Positions 32,845 through 32,864 of a stretch of 32,864 nt of DNA are shown one piece after another. The notes under the pieces are model-generated. The model searched no databases and had not been told where the DNA came from. It saw only the letters and a list, made by a program, of their open reading frames with translations. This DNA is from Planctomycetia bacterium (GTDB lineage Bacteria; Planctomycetota; UBA1135; UBA2386), in NCBI GenBank assembly GCA_005776475.1, contig SXPB01000132.1:1-32864 (forward strand), written 5' to 3'. The stretch's first letter is position 1. Each line of letters opens with the position of its first letter. A program made the translations under genes and the position numbers.

Positions 32845-32864
32845 TTCCAGCTTCCTCGTTCCGC

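Overview
The window is GC-rich bacterial chromosome and most likely belongs to a member of the Planctomycetota. The left edge holds the first bases of a 16S rRNA gene on the minus strand, and its opening (GAACGTTGGCGGCGTGGAT, then GCATGCAAGTCGAACG) reads like planctomycete 16S. The protein content agrees: many secreted proteins and lipoproteins, a DUF1080 lipoprotein, PD40 and WD40 propellers, a membrane-anchored Ser/Thr kinase, and large exported proteins that share C-terminal modules I associate with planctomycete genomes. No mobile element, CRISPR array or tRNA was seen. Placement below phylum is not possible from this sequence.

Layout. Positions 1-372 hold the 16S 5' end with its boxA-like leader and promoter. 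From 373 to 7876, all on the minus strand, transcription runs from an ADP-forming acyl-CoA synthetase through a polyprenyl-phosphate-type GT2, a small LABN membrane protein, an ArnT/PMT-like GT-C enzyme and a GT9 glycosyltransferase. These five are tightly packed or overlapping. They are followed by queF and a purple-acid-phosphatase-like protein that has its own promoter. From 7969 to 11838 on the plus strand lie a UbiA-family phosphoribosyltransferase-like protein and a large Ser/Thr kinase. From 11846 to 14004 on the minus strand lie an SdiA-regulated-type lipoprotein and a GT87 membrane protein. From 14137 to 17735 on the plus strand come inositol-3-phosphate synthase, asparagine synthase and a DUF2911-like secreted protein.

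At about 18575 a near-perfectly symmetric promoter separates a lipoprotein (minus) from an XRE regulator (plus). A PD40 propeller protein and two overlapping small coiled-coil ORFs follow. From 21024 to 29082 lie a DUF1080 lipoprotein, pdxH, another lipoprotein and three large exported proteins that share a C-terminal domain; two of these also share a middle module. The right end, on the minus strand, has an M1 metallopeptidase and a hemerythrin-domain protein coupled to an exported seven-bladed WD40 propeller.

How the genes may work together (inference). GT2, LABN protein and GT-C enzyme in that order resemble a three-component lipid-linked sugar transfer system, with the LABN protein where a flippase would sit. 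GT9, GT87, the UbiA-like enzyme and inositol-phosphate synthase add to a cell-envelope glycan or lipid theme. Several genes have a -10-like TAnnnY hexamer only 6-9 bases before the start codon and no Shine-Dalgarno sequence, which suggests leaderless mRNAs. Other promoters carry a C-rich stretch straight after the -10.
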